Source of the DNA: Flagellimonas olearia
Lineage (GTDB): Bacteria > Bacteroidota > Bacteroidia > Flavobacteriales > Flavobacteriaceae
Direction: 5' to 3'
Assembly: GCF_009184425.1 (NCBI RefSeq)
Contig: NZ_WELG01000001.1
Location: 1,735,870 to 1,799,869, forward strand
DNA length: 64,000 nucleotides
Part shown: one piece after another, positions 61,151-64,000 of the stretch
Position numbering within the stretch: the stretch's first letter is position 1
How the letters are laid out: each line of letters begins with the position of its first letter
Position numbers and translations under genes: made by a program
The notes under the pieces: generated by a model
Databases searched by the model: none
What the model saw: the letters and a program-made list of their open reading frames with translations, nothing else
What the model was told of the DNA's origin: nothing

Positions 61151-62923
61151 TCAGGCAACTTCTTCAGCAAGGAACTGTGCCTCATATAGGTCGCTGTAAT
61201 ACCCTCCTTTTTTCACAAGCTCTTTATGGGTGCCTATTTCAACGATTTGCCCTTGATCCATGACAATGATCTTACTGGCTTTTTTAATGGTAGCGAGTCG
61301 GTGGGCAATGATGATGGATGTTCTTCCTTCAGTAATCTTGTCCGTAGCCTGTTGGATCAATTGCTCGGAATAGGTGTCCACAGAGGACGTGGCCTCATCC
61401 AAGATCAAAATGCTGGGATTGCTTACGTAGGCCCTCAAAAAGGCAATCAATTGGCGCTGTCCACTGGAAAGCATGGACCCTCTTTCCTTTACATTATATT
61501 GGTATCCCCCGGGAAGGCTGGAAATAAAATCGTGCACCCCTATTTGCTTGGCGGCATCCTCTATCTGGGATATGGTTATGGACTCATCACGAAGTGAAAT
61601 ATTATGGGCTATGGTGTCCGCAAACAGGAATACATCCTGCAGTACAATGGCAATATGGGACCTAAGGGATTTCAGGGTATAGTCCTGAATATTCATACCA
61701 TCCACTAAAATCGAACCTGAATTGATCTCGTAAAACCGGTTGAGCAGGTTGATGATGGTGGACTTTCCGGCTCCCGTTGCCCCAACAATGGCCACGGTCT
61801 CACCAGCGTCCACCTTAAACGAAATACCATGGAGTACTTCTTCATCCTTAATGTAACCAAACCGTACATCTTTGAACTCGATATCTCCTTTGACTTCTGC
61901 TTTCTCCACATCGCCTTCATCGGCAATATGACTATCGGTATCCAAAATCTTGAACACCCGGTTGGCAGCCACCATTCCCATTTGAAGGGTATTGAACTTA
62001 TCGGCAATCTGTCGCAATGGTCGGAACAAAAGGTCCATCAGAAAAAAGAAGGCAAAAATGGAACCCGTATCATTAAGGGCCACATTTTCAATATTCTGGA
62101 TCACCCCAAAATATACCACCATACCAATTCCTATGGAATAGGATATCTCGGCCACGGGGAAGAAAATGGAGTTGTACCAAACCGTCTTGAGCCATGCATT
62201 CTGATGTTTCTCGTTGATGGCCCTGAACTTTTCCTTTTCGATTTCCTCCCGGTTAAAAAGCTGCACGATCTTCATCCCGGCGATGCGTTCCTGCACAAAG
62301 GAATTGAGGTTGGCCACTTGCGAACGGACCTCGATAAAGGCCACTTTCATGGCTTGCTGGAACAAACGTGTAGCGATCAAGATCACGGGTAAGATGGCAA
62401 ACACGATCAAGGCCAGTTTCCAATTGGTGTATAGCATAATGGCCGCACCCAACAACATTTTGAGCACATCGGCCACGATCATAAAAAATCCTTGACTGAA
62501 AATTTCACCGATACGTTGCATATCCGCAACGGCCCTTGTGACCAAAACCCCAATTGAGGAGTTGTCAAAATAGGTCATCTTAAAGCTCATCATCTTTTCA
62601 AAAAGACGGATACGGATATCCTTGATCACGGATTCTCCCAAAAGGTTGGCGTAATAGCTGAACAAAAGTTGTGTGACCACCTGTCCCACCAAGACGGCCA
62701 ACATAAAAAGTATGGTGGTCAACAATTTTTGACTGTCCTTGTTCTCCAAGGCCTCGTTGACGATGTCACGCACCAAGATGGGAATTTCCACCGCAAAAGC
62801 TGCCGAAAGTATGGCCGCAAGTGCCACTACCCAAAAGATGCCCCTATAGGGCTTGGTGTGTGCAAAAATCCGTTTGAACAGACCAAAATCAAATGCTTTT
62901 CCTATTTCGTCACTTTTGCTCAT
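61151..62923 (-). CDS. ABC exporter, fused membrane and ATPase domains (MsbA-like)
   Basis: This 590-residue half-transporter has six helices (residues about 25-320). The ATPase domain carries Walker A AIVGATGAGKSTIINLLN, the signature MLSSGQRQLIAFLRAY, Walker B ILILDEATSSVDTYSEQLIQ and the switch IIIAHRLATIKKA. It works as a homodimer or with another half, exporting lipids or drugs. The ATG at 62923 lies inside the 3' end of truA (14-nt overlap), so the two are coupled. Confidence 0.94.
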   Translation of the reverse strand: MSKSDEIGKAFDFGLFKRIFAHTKPYRGIFWVVALAAILSAAFAVEIPILVRDIVNEALENKDSQKLLTTILFMLAVLVGQVVTQLLFSYYANLLGESVIKDIRIRLFEKMMSFKMTYFDNSSIGVLVTRAVADMQRIGEIFSQGFFMIVADVLKMLLGAAIMLYTNWKLALIVFAILPVILIATRLFQQAMKVAFIEVRSQVANLNSFVQERIAGMKIVQLFNREEIEKEKFRAINEKHQNAWLKTVWYNSIFFPVAEISYSIGIGMVVYFGVIQNIENVALNDTGSIFAFFFLMDLLFRPLRQIADKFNTLQMGMVAANRVFKILDTDSHIADEGDVEKAEVKGDIEFKDVRFGYIKDEEVLHGISFKVDAGETVAIVGATGAGKSTIINLLNRFYEINSGSILVDGMNIQDYTLKSLRSHIAIVLQDVFLFADTIAHNISLRDESITISQIEDAAKQIGVHDFISSLPGGYQYNVKERGSMLSSGQRQLIAFLRAYVSNPSILILDEATSSVDTYSEQLIQQATDKITEGRTSIIIAHRLATIKKASKIIVMDQGQIVEIGTHKELVKKGGYYSDLYEAQFLAEEVA

Positions 62924-63662
62924 CAAATAGTTCTTTTGGATATAAAACCTTGGTCAAATATAATCCTTTTGCCGGGACGGATACCCCTGCCTCTCCCCTA
63001 TCCTTACTCTCTAATATCATCTTGATATCCTCTGGGTTTATCTTGCCCATCCCTACATCCAGCAACGTTCCCACTATGGCCCGGACCATGTTCCTCAAAA
63101 AACGATCTGCCGTGATGGTGAACACCCATTTATCATCCTTCTTTTCCCAAGCAGCCTCTTTCACGTCGCACAAAAAGGTCTTTACATCGCTATTGGATTT
63201 GGAAAAACACTCAAAATCCTTACGCCCCAATAAAAGGGAAGCGGCTTGGTTCATCGCTTCCAAATCCAGGGAATGCTTTGCATAATGGGCAAAGTCGAAA
63301 TAAAAGGGGTTCTTTTCCTGAACCAACCAATACTCATAGGTCCGTTCAACCGCATCAAACCGGGCATGGGCTTCGGGAACCATGCGAAATATCCCTTGAA
63401 CGGAAACATCTTCGGGCAAAAAGGCATTGAGTCTATATACTAGCTCCTGCCCGTCCCCAATATCATCAAAATCGAAATGGGCAAACATCTCCTTCGCATG
63501 CACACCGGTATCGGTCCTGCCCGCCCCCACGACACTCAATTTCTGTCGCAAAAGAGTGGACAAGGCTTTCTCAAGCACTTCCTGCACGGTAATGGCATTG
63601 GGTTGGTTCTGCCATCCGTGGTATGCTTTCCCGAAATAGGAAAATTGGATAAAATATCTCAA
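62910..63662 (-). CDS. truA: tRNA pseudouridine synthase A
   Basis: This 250-residue enzyme makes pseudouridine at positions 38-40 of tRNA anticodon arms. It has YFIQFSYFGKAYHGWQNQPN, the catalytic Asp in VGAGRTDTGVHAKEMFAHF, and RFLRNMVRAIVGTLLDVGMG. The length is usual. It heads a two-gene run with the ABC exporter and is divergent from the metallophosphoesterase gene. Confidence 0.96.
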   Translation of the reverse strand: MRYFIQFSYFGKAYHGWQNQPNAITVQEVLEKALSTLLRQKLSVVGAGRTDTGVHAKEMFAHFDFDDIGDGQELVYRLNAFLPEDVSVQGIFRMVPEAHARFDAVERTYEYWLVQEKNPFYFDFAHYAKHSLDLEAMNQAASLLLGRKDFECFSKSNSDVKTFLCDVKEAAWEKKDDKWVFTITADRFLRNMVRAIVGTLLDVGMGKINPEDIKMILESKDRGEAGVSVPAKGLYLTKVLYPKELFDEQK

Positions 63663-63750
63663 AGGAATCCCTTACTTTTAAGTCGTTAAAGATAATCCAA
63701 TCCCCTCCAACACGAACCCAAGCCTTGTTTTTTAGCATATTTTTAGCGTT

Positions 63751-64000
63751 ATGACCAAGATTCTTTTGCTTTCGGACACCCACGGACACATGGACCCCAT
63801 CATCTTAAAATATGCGGCACAGGCCGATGAAATATGGCATGCAGGGGACATTGGAAGCTTGGAGGTGACCGACCAATTGGAGGCCTTAAGACCTGTTCGC
63901 GGGGTACATGGCAATATTGACGACCATGTGATTCAAAAGGAATTTCCAGAAAACAACAGGTTTATGTGTGAGGGCGTGGATGTATGGATCACACATATAG
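63751..64000 (+). CDS. Metallophosphoesterase, YfcE/MJ0936 type (3' end cut off)
   Basis: The first 83 residues are present before the window ends. MTKILLLSDTHGHMDPIILK, DEIWHAGDIGS and VRGVHGNIDDH supply the DxH, GDxx and GNxD metal-binding motifs of calcineurin-like phosphodiesterases. Small members of this type hydrolyse phosphodiesters or cyclic nucleotides with manganese or nickel. The stop is outside the window. Confidence 0.93.
   Translation, partial: MTKILLLSDTHGHMDPIILKYAAQADEIWHAGDIGSLEVTDQLEALRPVRGVHGNIDDHVIQKEFPENNRFMCEGVDVWITHI

Noticed and set aside
1-64000. Insertion sequences, prophage, CRISPR or rRNA
   Set aside because: No transposase, integrase, phage structural gene, regularly spaced repeat or rRNA-like sequence was found on reading both strands.

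Overview
The window looks like a chromosomal segment from a member of the Flavobacteriaceae (Bacteroidota), possibly Muricauda/Allomuricauda-like. This is judged from protein similarity remembered for that family: DUF4920, DUF1599, DUF3667 and BT_3928-type proteins, a type III glutamine synthetase, a fused isobutyryl-CoA mutase and a cyclophilin-FKBP fusion. Many short leaders also carry the Bacteroidota -7 promoter box TAnnTTTG. Base composition is moderate and genes are densely packed. I see no rRNA, CRISPR array, transposase, phage gene or integration site. Apart from one small pseudogene remnant the region is ordinary core and near-core chromosome. No search could be run, so family names rest on recognisable motifs.

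Layout. 1-7.9 kb: end of a YfiT/DinB-type gene, 1-Cys peroxiredoxin, cold-shock protein, two micro-proteins, the dual prolyl isomerase, a TlpA-like lipoprotein, then small accessory genes (methyltransferase, two SnoaL-like proteins, an XRE/SymE-like divergent pair, GNAT, PepSY, TMEM175). 7.9-16.3 kb: M28 peptidase and PPK2 kinase, a secreted cysteine-rich protein, then a five-gene minus-strand run (ABC ATPase, ABC permease, MscS channel, outer-membrane barrel, NtrC-like regulator without HTH). 16.4-20.5 kb: dnaJ-grpE, a TIGR01777 epimerase, mnmD and a DUF4920 gene. 20.6-26.1 kb: ilvE, a MazG-like gene, small membrane proteins and crcB, then the nitrogen cluster glnB/K-amt-porin. 26.1-36.4 kb: secreted proteins, an Lrp regulator, the IcmF fusion, purU and DUF4197. 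36.4-43 kb: pyrF, prfA and purM, with a five-gene envelope redox module (Rieske, thioredoxin, ApbE, DUF4266, DUF3570) between prfA and purM. 43-47.5 kb: divergent GSIII and GSII glutamine synthetases and a Ca/Na antiporter. 48-54.7 kb: DUF885 lipoprotein, apt, tRNA-Arg(ACG), a repeat protein, an AraC-type regulator and a DsrE-like protein. 54.9-64 kb: clpS, prmA, tpiA, BT_3928, DUF1599, folP, cdaA, DUF3667, an ABC exporter, truA and a partial metallophosphoesterase.

How genes work together. Nitrogen assimilation is the clearest theme: PII protein and ammonium transporter at 23-25 kb, two unrelated glutamine synthetases at 43-46.5 kb. Both loci share a 22-bp dyad, TACCC-N12-GGGTA, ending 66-67 bp upstream of a -7 box that lacks a -33 element. 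I propose this as a binding site for an unidentified nitrogen regulator; it is the most interesting signal in the window. Other points worth attention are a family of micro-proteins with a TFF...N...SVN signature (three copies), the ApbE/Rieske/DUF4266/DUF3570 module, a DnaJ missing half of its zinc motifs, an operator-like palindrome abutting a SymE-like start codon, and a decayed second copy of a repeat-protein gene.
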